The translations under genes were made by a program, and so were the position numbers. Below are positions 46,287 to 57,105 of a stretch of DNA of 64,000 nt, in pieces. The notes under the pieces were generated by a model, which saw only the letters and a program-made list of their open reading frames with translations, was not told the origin of the DNA and did no database searches. Source of the stretch: Turnera subulata (Eukaryota; Streptophyta; Magnoliopsida; Malpighiales; Passifloraceae); NCBI GenBank assembly GCA_028386065.3, contig JAKUCV010003294.1, forward strand, positions 1 through 64,000, given 5' to 3'. Within the stretch, counting starts at the first letter, position 1, and each line of letters opens with the position of its first letter.

Positions 46287-46858
46287 TTATTAATGAAGGA
46301 GATTATTAAATTATATTATTATTTTTTTCGTGGTATGAATTCCTACGATAATACTTTTTCCGTTATTATTTTTTTTCGTAGTTTTCTTTGACTACTCTAC
46401 TCAACTCTTCTTTCCATAATTCATTTTGATAATAAATTACAAACGTCATGAGCTCTTGTGATTATTTTTTTTCGTAAACATTATTATTGTTCATGATTTT
46501 AGCTGTCTTCTTCATTTTTTTGCAGTTGTTAAGAAAATATAAATAAAATACATTATTTAGAATTAATTTATGCAGTAAAATAAGGATTTATAAATCAATT
46601 ATTGTTAATGATATTGGTTAATCCATTGATATTCTAAATTAAATAATTTTAATTATTAAATTATATTATTAATGGATAAGATTATTAAATTATATTATTA
46701 TTTTTCATTATTATTCCTTTTCCTAATCGTTGATCTTTTTGGTAGTTTACATTAACTATTGGACTATACTTAAATTTTTTTTCTGCATACTTCTTGTTGA
46801 CAATAAACTACAAATACATCGGTCATGAATTCCTATGATAATTCTTTTATGTTATTAC
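46287..46858. other. AT-rich intergenic DNA
   Basis: Long A/T runs and repeated ATTATTAAATTATATTATTA blocks (near 46300, 46650 and 46685). No gene, termini or structured repeat is seen. It is the target DNA to the right of element E. Confidence 0.6.
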
Positions 46859-47825
46859 TGTAACAGCCCGGGTAAAAATTTGGATTTTTACCGGGTCTGT
46901 AAAAGTCTTTTTACCGAGATTTATCATTGAATTAATCTTGGGTAATTAATTCAAAGTAAATCGGGCACGAGATTTTTCTGTGGATTTTTTGGGCCTAAGT
47001 CGGTATTTTTTGGGTCCCGGAATTCTCAGAAAAATCACACCGGAAAATAATTAAGTGGGTACCTCGGTTATTTTCTGGTCCGGACGGTACACGACCTACC
47101 TGCATTATTGGGTTGGACGCCGCCTCCTTCCCTGTACGCCTGTGAATTCTTGCTGTCCTTAAACCTGTTTTTCCTGCCTTCCCAGTACACCTTTTCCTTC
47201 CCTGCAAACCCAAAACTAGCCCTTTTCTTCCTTCTCCTCTGCAAAAACCTGTAACCCAGCGTTCTTTTTTTTTTTTCAACATCCAACCCCATTTTCTTCA
47301 TCTTCTGACAAAATCTGTTGAAATAAAAAAAAAAAAAAAAAAAACACAAACACCAGCCCCAATGTCGTCGTTTTCACCCCACACCTTCACTCTCCCTTCC
47401 CTTTTCTCCACCGGAGCAGTGACACCACCGACAACCACCACCTGCAGCCCCGCCTGTACATCGTTGCTGCTCGTCCCCGCCCTTGCAACCACGCCAAGAC
47501 GGCCGCCGCCAGGACGTGACGACCGATGCAGCAAGTCGCCGTCCTGCTGCCACCGCGCCCCGCGTCGCCTTCCTCCTTGTCTCGCTCGACGTGCCGCTCC
47601 TCCTTGTCACGCCGCCTCGCCCAGATGCTCCACCTGACGCCGGCGACATCGTGAGCCACCGAGCCAGAGACGGGCAGTGAAGACACACCTCGCTGCGCCG
47701 CTCTCCTTCCTTGCATCACACCGCCGCCGCAGTCGAACGCCAACAGCGGCCTCGCCTCGCAGCTGCAACGACCGGGTCCAGTTTCTGCCTGGTCTTGGTA
47801 AGTTACGGGTTGGGTCGTTGAGTGG
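46859..47825 (+). repeat. Truncated Gypsy LTR related to D and E
   Basis: Begins TGTAACAGCCCGGGTAA as element D's LTR does and keeps the same plan: pyrimidine-rich leader-like stretch, then a GC-rich block at 47360-47790. It stops at about 47825 where LINE sequence begins. The overlapping GC-rich ORFs on both strands (47362-47836) are not supported as genes. Confidence 0.75.
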
Positions 47826-49984
47826 GCCGTATGCACATGGCCTTAGTGGGAGGTATTTACAAGATCATCTCTAAAATTCTCTCTCTCTGCCTAAAGCCTG
47901 TTCTCCCATCCATTATAAACGGCCATCAATCTGCATTCGTCGAAGGCAGATATATTCTTGACAGAGCACTGCTTGCTTCTGAAGTGGTTCATAGCCTTAA
48001 AAAGTCCATAGAACATGCAGTCATTTGGAAGCTTGATTTTCGCAAGGCCTTCGATTCGATATCTTGGGATTACTTATATCAGGTCCTTGCAGCTATGGGT
48101 TTTGGCCAGTTGTGGATTACTTGGATCCGGACCTGCCTTCAGACCTCTAAACTGTCTGTTCTCATCAACGGTTCCCCTTCTCCCGAATTTTTCATGAGTA
48201 GAGGTCTCAAGCAAGGTGATCCGCTTTCTCCTTTTCTTTTCATCATCGCTTCCGAAGGTCTCCATTCCTTAATCTCTCAAGCTTTTTCTAAAGACATCAT
48301 CAAAGACATGTCTATCAATGGCATCCCTGTCTCTCTCTTGCAATACGCTGATGACACCCTCATCTTCTCCAAGGCTGACCTCGCTTCTCTCCTCAATCTT
48401 AAAAGAGTACTTAGGTGCTTCGAATTAATTTCAGGCCTAAGCATCAATTTTCACAAAAGCGCATTAGTGGGCATCAACATTTACTCTGACGCAGTGCACA
48501 CGTTTGCCTCCAAGCTTCACTACAAGGTTGACTTCTTCCCTTTTAATTATCTTGGTTTAGCTCTTGGAGCAAGCATGCATAAGACCTCAAACTGGTCCCC
48601 AATCATCGATAAAATCAGAAGAAAACTAAAATCCTGGAAATCCAAATTTTTATCAGTTGCAGGCAAAGTTACTCTAATTCGGTCAGTTCTCTCTTCCCTT
48701 CCATTATATTTTTTATTCCTTTTTAAAATACCTGTATCTGTTGCTAAAACAATTGTCAGGTTACAACTAGAATTTTTTTGGAATGGTTCCTCCGATCGTA
48801 ACAAACTCTGCCTCATCACCTGGTGCAAGAAAGCTAAACCAAAAGACCTTGGTGGCCTTGGGATTGAATCCCTTCTAGCCAAAAATCAGAGCCTCTTGTT
48901 CAAATGGTATTGGAAATACATCAACTCCCTTGGGACCAATTGTTTTGAGCTAATTAAACGCAAGTGCGAGGCCCCCTCTAGCCCGCTCCAGCCCTCCTTC
49001 ACCTTGCAAAAGTCTTCCACTTTATGGAAGAACATTTTCCTCTCATCTACTTCACGCAGCCAAACCTCCTATCCTCTTGCAGACGAGATCAGTATCAAGA
49101 TTGGTAGTGGAGAACTGATTCGCTTTTGGTCAGATTGTTGGAGCCCTTTAGGTTCTTTACAAGTATGTTTCCCACGCCTATACCGAATTTTTTTGAACCC
49201 TGACATCTCCCTTGCTGCTTTCCTCAACAGATTTGCAGCTGTCTCTATCGATGACTGGCCATGGCGTCGCAGTTTATATTCATGGGAAAGGAACGACTGC
49301 CTTCTTATCTCAGAAGAGCTTAAAGAGGTCTCCATAGTCACGGCAACCCCGGATCGTTTTACTTGGAATCCTGATCCTCTAAAGGGGTTCTCTTTTAAAT
49401 CCGGTTACAACCTCCTGATGAGAACTTCCTCCCTGCACAACAGCATACCAAACGTATGGCTATCCATCCTTCCCCCAAAGATCGAGTGCTTTCTCTGGAT
49501 GCTCTTCATGAACGGGGTCCCTACTAGAGATAACTTGCTTTGCAGGGGTATTTTGTTAGAAACAGACTCAAATTGCCCCCTGTGCTCTCTACATCTTGAA
49601 ACCCCATCCCATCTCTTTTTGCATTGCAAAAAATCTTGGTCGTTGTGGCAGCATGTGTGCTCTTGGTGGGGCGTATCTTGGGTCGCACCAGCTTCCTGCG
49701 CTCTTTGGTATCGACAGTGGCCCTCCGTTATGCACAATAGTCACAACAAATCATGTTGGCTCATCATCAGTTCTGCAACCATTTGGTCTATATGGTTGGC
49801 TAGAAACGACTTGATCTTCAACGCTAAAGCACCTCAATGGGACTCTCTCTTTGATCTCATTTTAGTCAGAGCCACTTGGTGGATTAAGAGTATTCACCCT
49901 TCCTTCCCATACGCTCCTTCTATGGTGATTTCCAACGCCTCCTTTATCAAGAACTGGATGGGTAAGCCTCTACGAACCTTGTAG
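47822..49984 (+). CDS. L1-type LINE ORF2, 5'-truncated RT with zf-RVT
   Basis: The 720-codon frame has no stop. The first codons belong to the flanking LTR; LINE similarity starts about 47840 at LVGGIYKIISKIL, already inside the reverse transcriptase, so the endonuclease is missing. RT motifs: FVEGRYILDRALL, RKAFDSISW (first Asp), GLKQGDPLSPFLF, and YADDTLIF (catalytic pair) near 48345. Then the L1 thumb block (LGLALGASMHK) and a C-terminal zf-RVT region (GVPTRDNLLCRG, CPLCSLHLETPSHLFLHC). It ends at 49984 and a 3' UTR follows. 5' truncation is usual for LINE copies made by target-primed reverse transcription. The open frame suggests a recent insertion; without endonuclease it should be inactive. 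Confidence 0.93.
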   Translation: MGRMHMALVGGIYKIISKILSLCLKPVLPSIINGHQSAFVEGRYILDRALLASEVVHSLKKSIEHAVIWKLDFRKAFDSISWDYLYQVLAAMGFGQLWITWIRTCLQTSKLSVLINGSPSPEFFMSRGLKQGDPLSPFLFIIASEGLHSLISQAFSKDIIKDMSINGIPVSLLQYADDTLIFSKADLASLLNLKRVLRCFELISGLSINFHKSALVGINIYSDAVHTFASKLHYKVDFFPFNYLGLALGASMHKTSNWSPIIDKIRRKLKSWKSKFLSVAGKVTLIRSVLSSLPLYFLFLFKIPVSVAKTIVRLQLEFFWNGSSDRNKLCLITWCKKAKPKDLGGLGIESLLAKNQSLLFKWYWKYINSLGTNCFELIKRKCEAPSSPLQPSFTLQKSSTLWKNIFLSSTSRSQTSYPLADEISIKIGSGELIRFWSDCWSPLGSLQVCFPRLYRIFLNPDISLAAFLNRFAAVSIDDWPWRRSLYSWERNDCLLISEELKEVSIVTATPDRFTWNPDPLKGFSFKSGYNLLMRTSSLHNSIPNVWLSILPPKIECFLWMLFMNGVPTRDNLLCRGILLETDSNCPLCSLHLETPSHLFLHCKKSWSLWQHVCSWWGVSWVAPASCALWYRQWPSVMHNSHNKSCWLIISSATIWSIWLARNDLIFNAKAPQWDSLFDLILVRATWWIKSIHPSFPYAPSMVISNASFIKNWMGKPLRTL

Positions 49985-50145
49985 CGCTCATCTGTTTTCC
50001 TTCTATAGTTTAAGTTATGTTAAGTCTGACTCTGTATTCTTTATTTTTTTAATTGCTTAACTGATCAGTTTCTTGCTGGCCAGTCTGGCAATTCCCCCTT
50101 GTAACCTCTTTTCTTTTTCAATAAATATCGATTAACATCAAAAAG
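49985..50145 (+). other. LINE 3' UTR and A-rich tail
   Basis: Short 3' UTR with AATAAA near 50123, ending in an A-rich tract (ATCAAAAAGAAAAA) near 50137-50149. This marks the 3' end of the LINE. A matching target duplication on the left could not be established. Confidence 0.7.
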
Positions 50146-50149
50146 AAAA

Positions 50150-51110
50150 AGTTGGGATATGAAAGAGTACCACTGCTTAGAGACGCACCTGCACCTGCAC
50201 TTGCCAAGAGATTGGGCGGGTAGATGGATTAGGATTTGCCTCAAGAGATCCTCGTTGTAACTAACTTTATTTGCTGCAGATACACTGCTTGGTGGTTTTT
50301 TTCCGATTTGGAGAAGGAGGAGGAGAGATTGGTTTAGCTAGTACCACCAGACTGCATGTTGATTGGATCTATCTAGCTATTATGTTTGTGGTTTTTTTAA
50401 AAAAAAAAATCCGATGGGTTCTGTTGTTCTATAATGTGTATGTTTTATATATAATTTTTTTTAAACGAGTTCAATTTTGATCAGTATTTGGTTTTTGAAT
50501 ATTTTCAAGATAAATATGTTAGAACTTAGAAATATAATCGTGCTGAAATTTTGTATCGAATTCTCCCTTATTAAATTGGTAATTGCTATTTGCTACAGCT
50601 ATTCTTAACCAAAAATAAAAGTTAAGCTACTTACTACCGTTGTTACTTATTCACTATATTTTTACTCCCAATTTGATAATATTATATTATTATTTAATGA
50701 TCCATGCTCCATCAACGATAAGAGCAACAAAAGGTTAAAATATTTTTTTTGTAATAAAGGGAAAAAAAAAGAGTTCATCTTGGTCAATAAGAAGGATAGA
50801 GTTCTTACCGATAATCTAATCTAAGCTAAATTAAGGGTTAATTTGCATTTTGGGTTCCATAGCTAGCAAATGGTACCGTGCCAAGAAAAAACATGTTAAT
50901 AGCTTTATTATATTCAATCAAAGATCTTCAAAATTAAGAAAAATATTAAAAATTAAACCATATAAAAAGGCGAAACTCTTAATTAATTATAGAATATCAC
51001 CATTCCACATGTCACTTAATACAATATGTTTTAAAACAAAATTTTTCCAAGTGAAATCAATTGAACTAATCAAAATGTGATTACACATCTTAGGGATTCT
51101 GGGTTGAATT
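50150..51110. other. AT-rich intergenic stretch, no gene seen
   Basis: Mostly A/T-rich, with poly-T and poly-A runs. The first 75 bp could encode an exon-like end (YERVPLLRDAPAPALAKRLGG then stop at 50221), which is weak and unassigned. No other structure was found. Confidence 0.4.
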
Positions 51111-51500
51111 AAATAGCGCTTGCAAACCATCTACGTTCAAACAACCGTTCACCGTCATATTCTAAAAAAAGGGGGCAAACGACAGAGGCTTATTCTCTCT
51201 TCGCAGAGTCTTTACTCTTTTGATGCAGAAGTAGTAGGTTGTGGTTTCGGTGATAGGATAGTAGCTGTGGAGTTAGACCATCCTCTTAAAGCTGATCCAA
51301 CTCTATCGGATTCTAAAGATTATTACTTCTGTATAAAGCTGTATGACTTTTCACCTCTTTCATATCATATCTATAAAATTTTGGCCCCCCAAGCATCTCT
51401 TCCTGGGTCCGCCACTGGGTCCAAGCTATCAACTTCCGCCACTATCTTATGAAACCCCAAACTCCATGCAATACAAAGTGTATCATAGACCGCCCAGAGC
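51111..51500. other. Possible small DNA-transposon end
   Basis: On the minus strand the sequence from 51417 leftward begins CAGTGGCGGACCCAGGAAG and continues with GGGGGGCCAAAATTTT, a terminus type common to small plant DNA transposons. The other end and a target duplication were not found. The ORF at 51120-51452 is not recognised and reads through this terminus. Confidence 0.3.
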
Positions 51501-51517
51501 TCAACAAAGAAAGGAGA

Positions 51518-53382
51518 CTAGGGTTGCAGTCGATGAGTAAAACCCAAGGCCCACCTCCCATTCGAGCTCCTAAAGACGCCACCAACACTAGCACGGCGGG
51601 AACGGCAACAAACAACACCATCCGTGTTAATCTTCAACCACCCAGGGTCAGGAGGTTTCCACCCAATATAGGCCTCACGGGTAGGTGTTGTCAATAGTGC
51701 AACTTCAGAATGGTATTGCTCTCGCCAAATCTGAAATGAATAGGCGATGACACATTCTGCAAGCCGCTGTGGGTCTTCCGGTTGTTGAAAAATCAGTTTA
51801 TTCCTTGCCTTCCAGATTGGCCAGCCCCCACACCGAATAGTAGCGACCATGGACAGCGGACTGTGCAATCCAAGGGTCGCTTAAGTGCCGCGGATATCCA
51901 AGTCATCATAGACCCCCCTGCAAAAAAGGAAGACCAAGCATTAGGAAGGAGTAGATATTTCCAAGCAGATGTAGCAAAGATACAATCACGCATAGCGTGC
52001 AGGCCTGTTTCCTTGTGTTGTAGACACCGTGGGCCGGTGTTATCCGAGGCCATATGGTGGTACATTCGAGTGGCATTAGTCAACAATGCATCATGGGCAA
52101 GCTGCCACAAGAAGGTCCTAATGCGAGGCAATCCCTTCTATCGCCATAGGGTCTTCCACGGCTCCCCTTGCGAAGACTCCATAGAGCCACTCGCAAGTTG
52201 ATAGGCCGACTTCACTGTACATTCCCCCGAGTTGGTATGCTCCCAAAACACCATGTCCTCATCACTGTTTAGGGCAGGAGTCGGTGAAAGGGCCAGGATG
52301 CCGATAGTAGAAAGGATAAGGTAGTCCCTCAAAGTATCAAAGTCCCAGTCCCCATTGGCTGTAACATAAGAGGCTACAGATCTGTGTAAATGGCCCTCAA
52401 GAACCCGTTGGGTGGCTTGGGAGCAAAGATCTCCATTTCCACCTAACCAGTTATCAGTCTAGAATCTAGCATTGGTCCCATTACCCACCAAGCAAGAGGC
52501 ACCTTTCTAAAGTGAGGGCCAGGCCTTACATAGACCCCTCCAAACATGAGAACAGCGCTTCCCAGCTACCATCTTGGGGAAGAAGTTGTTGCCCGAGTCA
52601 TACTTGGACTTAAGCAACTGGACCCAGAGCAACCCCGGGTTGGTAAGGAACTTCCAGGCAAGTTTAATCAGGTAGGCCTCATTAGCTTGGCGCATATTTC
52701 GGAGGCCTAGACCGCCTCGCTCCTTGGATTCACAGACTGACTGCCAATTGACTGGAGAGGGTTTCTTATTATCCTTAGTGGATCCTGAAAGAAATTGTCT
52801 GAATTTTCTGTCCGCATCATCACAAACGAAGGCAGGGATTGAAAGCATTTGCATGGAATAGGAGGGAATCGCCTGCAAAATAGTTTGTATTAAAGTCAGT
52901 CTACCAGCAAAAGAAAGGGAGTTGATCTTCCAGCTTTGGAGTCTATCATCAATCTTATTTGTAATATCCCAGAATAAACTTGTGCTTGTCCGCCCATGTA
53001 TTAGTGGTATGGCCAAATATTTCCCAAGATTAGTGGTCAAGGGTATGCCACAAGTGTTGCTGATTGCTTGGGCTAGACTGGAGGAGACATTTTTTGAACA
53101 GTAGAGATGAGATTTTGGACGGCTGATTCGTTGTCTTAAGCTTGTGTAGAATTCCTCCAAGCACTGTATTGCAACCTGTGCTTGCACCACCGAAGCCTCC
53201 GCAGAAAGAACAAGGTCGTTAGAAAAAAAAAACATGTGAGAAATAAAAGGAGCAATCCTTTTCATTTGAAATGGCCTCCAGACCTTTAAGGAAACTTTAG
53301 CATTAATAGTTTGTGACAAACGTTCAAGGCATAATACAAAAATATAAGGGATAAAGTTTGGAAGATGCAATGGTGAGCTCAT
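51518..53382 (-). pseudogene. LINE ORF2 with RNase H, decayed
   Basis: A minus-strand L1-type element of the group carrying a C-terminal RNase H. RT part at 53382-52507: YIFVLCLERLSQ, then FFFSNDLVLSAEAS where the catalytic FADD reads FSND (53215-53220 encode Asn-Asp), the LGKYLAIPLIHGR thumb block and KERGGLGLRNM. The zf-RVT part is at 52332-51793 (ECTVKSAYQLASG; LWQLAHDALLTNATRMYHH) in two frames. RNase H opens with WLKINTDGV at about 51600 and breaks off by 51518. It is truncated on both ends, with stops near 52450 and 52135. Confidence 0.88.
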
Positions 53383-54470
53383 TCTGTCATCTTAGATCAC
53401 GAGACTACTTTATTACGGAGCAATATTTCTAATGTTGCTTTTGTACATATTTCGATTTTAAATTTTGTTAAGTCTCCGTTTTATATGAAGAAAGAAGAAG
53501 AAAGAACCACTACCGTATCAAATTTACATGATGGATGAAGTGATTTAGACTTAATTGATCAGATGGATGTATATGATTGTCTATGATAATAAATTTAATA
53601 TTACATCATATTTCTGACCGGAGGTATCATGATCTTTAAACCTCATGACAATCTAACCTCAATACAATTTTTTCTCATGACAATTTAAACTCAATACAAT
53701 CTTTGTCTTTACAACATTTCCACCCACCACGACTATATATATACCCACGAGTAATATATATGTGATATATGAATGTAAATAGATAAGATAGTCAGCAAAA
53801 AAAAGTGATATATTGTAAGGATGGAACAATATTCATTTTAAAAAACAATATTGTTTAAATGGAAAATCTTGGAACAATAAACAAAAAAATAAAACTTTAA
53901 TATGCCCTAGAGCTAGAAGCTTAGTATGGCCCATAGCTAAAACTATAGTGAACAAAAAAAATCAAACATTAGTATAGCCTACAGTCAAAGTCTTAGTATG
54001 GTCCACACCTAGAAATTTAGTAAAGAAAAAAAATCAAACCTTGATATGGCCCACAGCTAAAACTTTGGTAAATAAAAAACTAAAACCTTAGTATAGCCCA
54101 CAGTTAAAACCTTAGTATGGGCCACAGTTAAATGTAACTGAACAAATATGTAATAAATTTGGATTAGTATTGTGTATGAAATTAAATTAAATTAAATTGT
54201 ATAAATTATTAAGTTTAATGATAAATTATATTGTGTATAAAAAATTAAAATAAAATAAGAATCTGATTTCTGTTTTTAAGTAAAAGTAGACAAATTAACA
54301 CATCCAACCTAAAATAATTAACAAAAATAATAATTTTCGTACAGAGAAGATAAAAGTTTTTAAGACAGTTTAAGAAGATGTAGAGAAGAAGATCGGTAAA
54401 AATTTTAACAGTTAAAAAAAAATGTAAAGTAGTGAGGTATGATACCGGTAAATTGATTCCTGTATGTCCA
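53383..54470. repeat. AT-rich DNA with a degenerate ~72 bp repeat
   Basis: At about 53895-54135 a loose repeat recurs three to four times: TTAGTATGGCCCACAGCTAAAA followed by AACAAAAAAAATCAAACC-like linkers. Units begin near 53890, 53964, 54036 and 54080. The rest is A/T-rich with short runs of A. No gene is seen. Confidence 0.6.
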
Positions 54471-54539
54471 TTCTATGAAAACAAAAAAAAAAAAAATAAC
54501 GTGGTGTTTTAGCCGTCATTGGCCGTCCATATTTTTTCA

Positions 54540-54725
54540 AGTGACCAAAGATTTCAATGAATCCGTTCGATTTTGGAGAGATCCGTGGGTTAAGGACGTG
54601 GGGCGTTTGGCGAATCTTGCTCCAACGATAATCTCTCCGGCTGACCTGGACTTAAATCTTGAGTGGTATCTATTTGTTTCTTTTGTGCTTTTGATGTTGA
54701 TTGTTTGCTTTTCCTCCACTTATTG
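54540..54725 (+). pseudogene. Short LINE ORF2-like fragment
   Basis: SVRFWRDPWVKDVGRLANLAP resembles the segment just before the zf-RVT domain in plant LINE ORF2 proteins. Only about 45 codons are recognisable, and the ORF then turns hydrophobic and ends. It is a weak call made from one motif. Confidence 0.35.
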
Positions 54726-54899
54726 ATGTAGGTGAGTTTGCATCAACGCCTAATTAAAAACTCCCCTCAAACCCACTATGAGGTACGTCATGGTAGTCTG
54801 AATCGCACATCCTGTGACCCTGCTGGTACGCTGAAGGAAGGGCTATCATTTTTTCAGGCTGCTGGTAGCGTTACAACAGCATCTTCCTCATCTCAAAAG

Positions 54900-55249
54900 T
54901 AAAAAGTTGGAGGAGATTGAAGAGGTGCCCATTGTGTTCAAGCCCAGGGATGATTGTTTGGATAAGCTTAATAGATGTGCTTTTGGGATGGTGAAAGAAG
55001 GGGTTAAAGTTGCAGACATTGGCAGACAAATTTCAGCAGCTACGAATTCTATAGTGAAAGTTAAAACTTTGGGAGGTTGCTATTTTTTAGTGGCCTTTTG
55101 AGTCTAAGGATATCATGATGTCAAGCGTAAAGTCACAAAAGCTGTGGGATGAAGGTTTCTTTGATTTGTTGAAAGAGTGGGAGGTGGGGGACTATGCTAC
55201 ACATAGATTATGTTGGTTGAATATTCATGGTGTACCACCACATGCATGG
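54900..55249 (+). pseudogene. LINE ORF1 (DUF4283-type), first piece
   Basis: Plant LINE ORF1 proteins open with a DUF4283 RNA-binding domain. Here KKLEEIEEVPIVFKPRDDC, VADIGRQISAATNSIVKVKT and, after one extra T near 55097 that shifts the frame, KSQKLWDEGFFDLLKEWE and RLCWLNIHGVPPHAW fit that pattern. The frame is cut at 55249 by the mini-Copia and continues at 57106. Confidence 0.75.
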
Positions 55250-57105
55250 TGTTGGTTTTTATTTTGGACATGATTTATTAGAGGTGAAAGTTGTAGGAGG
55301 AAACGGCAAAAGACACTAAAATTTCTCAACAAACAGAGTTTGATGAAAACTCAATTTTCTAGAGAAGACAATTCCATACACGGTTTCTTTTCTTTTTTCT
55401 TTTTTCTCTTCTCACACAGAGCACTCACATAATATACATATTTATACTACTTTTTTGTGTTGATAAACACTGACACGTTACACACTTGTTCTTCACACCA
55501 TCTTATTTTCTCAAACAATCCTAAAGACTTCTAGACTTCTACTCTAACCATTTACCTACCATTGGTAGATACACATATTTTGCATATGATACAAAGACAT
55601 AGTTAACACTTCCAATTAACAACATAATAACAGGATCAGAACTCATATTCAACACTCTCCCTTGATCCTGTTATTATTATCTCCAGTTATCTCCAATTAT
55701 CTCCAATTATCTCTTCTCAATATTTTGATCAGGAGCACGCCTTCATTTTGTTCTTCAAAGCTTTATCTGCATATGTGTTTTGGAACAGATATACTCCACA
55801 TGACTTCATCACATCTTGTCTACATCTTATCACATTCGGATTGAGATTGAAATTTTTGGACCTGCCGTTGCCATGCACACAACCATTTCCAAAAGTTTCC
55901 AGCTTTCTTTTCTTGTCTTTTGATCTCATTTTACCCCATTCGTTTGAAGATGCATCATTTGCCAATTTATCCATTACTTTATCCATTCTTTTTACTTCCA
56001 CCAGTTCACAATCTTTGTTCTCCAAGCACATATTATCATCTCCTATTGTAAATTCTTTATCTTTGACAACAGAGTCATCACCAACCAAACTTTTTACAAC
56101 AGAATTATCATCAACCAAACTTTTATCAACGACATTTTTTTCTTCATCAATACAATTTTCACAATTCTCTTTATCATGAACCTTTTCTTTTTCACTGGTT
56201 TCACAGACTTCCACATCTATATTATACATATCTTCATTTAATCCTTTTTCACAATCATATTCATAAACTTTGCAATCATAAGCTACATCACAATCTTTCA
56301 CTTTTAACTCACAAACTAATTTTCCAGAATCATCAAAAATTGAGCAGCAACCATTCTTAAAGTGGATTCCATAACCTTTCTTCATCATTTGTGAAATACT
56401 AAGCAAATTATGTTTCAACTTAGGAACCAATAGAACATCTTTAATGTATTTCGTACCTCCATCAATGTTGATAGCCACTATACCTTTCCCTGCAGAAAGC
56501 AACTGTTTCCCATCTCCTATGTTCACAGGAACCTTCACTGATGGATCCAATTGACAAAAAATCCTTGAGTCTCCACTCATATGACTTGTACAACCTGTAA
56601 ATACACGCCATGATTCTATTGGCGAAATAACAACTTCTGTTTGATTTGTGAAAACCATCAGGAGAAGATGACAGTAGGTCCCAAAAGAAGAGAGCTCCGC
56701 TACCAATTGTTGGTTTTTATTTTGGACATGATTTATTAGCGTGAAAGTTGTAGGAGGACTCGGCAAAAGACACTAAAATTTCTCAACAAACAGAGTTTGA
56801 TGAAAACTCAATTTCCTGGAGAAGACAATTCCATACACGGTTTCTTTTCTTTTTTCTCTTCTCACACAGAGCACTCACATAAGATACATATTTATACAAC
56901 TTTTTTATGTTGGTAAACACTGACACGTTACACACTTGTTCATCACACCATCTTATTTTCTCAAACAATCCTGAAGACTTCTAGACTTCTACTCTAACCA
57001 TTTACCTACCATTGGTAGATACACATATTTTGCATGTGATATAAAGACATAGTTAACACTTCCAATTAACAACATAATAACAGGATCAGACACTCATATT
57101 CAACA
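55250..57105 (-). mobile_element. Mini-Copia element, 1856 bp, intact ends
   Basis: Two LTRs (55250-55654 and 56708-57105, about 400 bp, very similar), a minus-strand primer site (ATTGGTAGCGGAGCT next to 56707), a minus-strand polypurine tract (AAGGGAGAG next to 55655) and a perfect 5 bp target duplication CATGG (55245-55249 and 57106-57110). The whole internal region is only 1053 bp and carries one ORF. It lacks integrase, RT and RNase H, so it depends on proteins supplied in trans. It interrupts a LINE ORF1 between the Trp and Cys codons of HAWC. Confidence 0.93.
55729..56658 (-). CDS. Protease-like ORF of mini-Copia
   Basis: The open frame reaches back to 56766 inside the LTR, but the first ATG inside the transcribed internal region is at 56658 (MVFTNQTEVV), giving about 309 aa. 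Residues 20-110 resemble a Copia retropepsin: TGCTSHMSGD where the family has D-[ST]-G-[CA]-[ST]-x-H, then DVLLVPKLKHNLLSISQM and a Gly-rich loop. The catalytic Asp before TGCT is Phe (VFTG), so proteolysis is unlikely. The C-terminal 200 residues are acidic and repetitive (SLVDDNSVVKSLVGDDSVV) and end in a basic segment with no recognised domain. An uninterrupted frame in a tiny element hints at recent origin or constraint. Confidence 0.7.
   Translation of the reverse strand: MVFTNQTEVVISPIESWRVFTGCTSHMSGDSRIFCQLDPSVKVPVNIGDGKQLLSAGKGIVAINIDGGTKYIKDVLLVPKLKHNLLSISQMMKKGYGIHFKNGCCSIFDDSGKLVCELKVKDCDVAYDCKVYEYDCEKGLNEDMYNIDVEVCETSEKEKVHDKENCENCIDEEKNVVDKSLVDDNSVVKSLVGDDSVVKDKEFTIGDDNMCLENKDCELVEVKRMDKVMDKLANDASSNEWGKMRSKDKKRKLETFGNGCVHGNGRSKNFNLNPNVIRCRQDVMKSCGVYLFQNTYADKALKNKMKACS

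Noticed and set aside
47362..47836. Several overlapping ORFs of 65-149 aa
   Set aside because: GC-rich LTR sequence gives open frames on both strands; none has a recognisable domain.
51120..51452. 110 aa ORF
   Set aside because: Runs through a transposon-like terminus and shows no recognisable motif.
55748..56179. 143 aa plus-strand ORF
   Set aside because: Antisense shadow of the mini-Copia protein, Ser/Phe-rich as expected from the reverse strand of an acidic Asp/Glu/Lys-rich frame.
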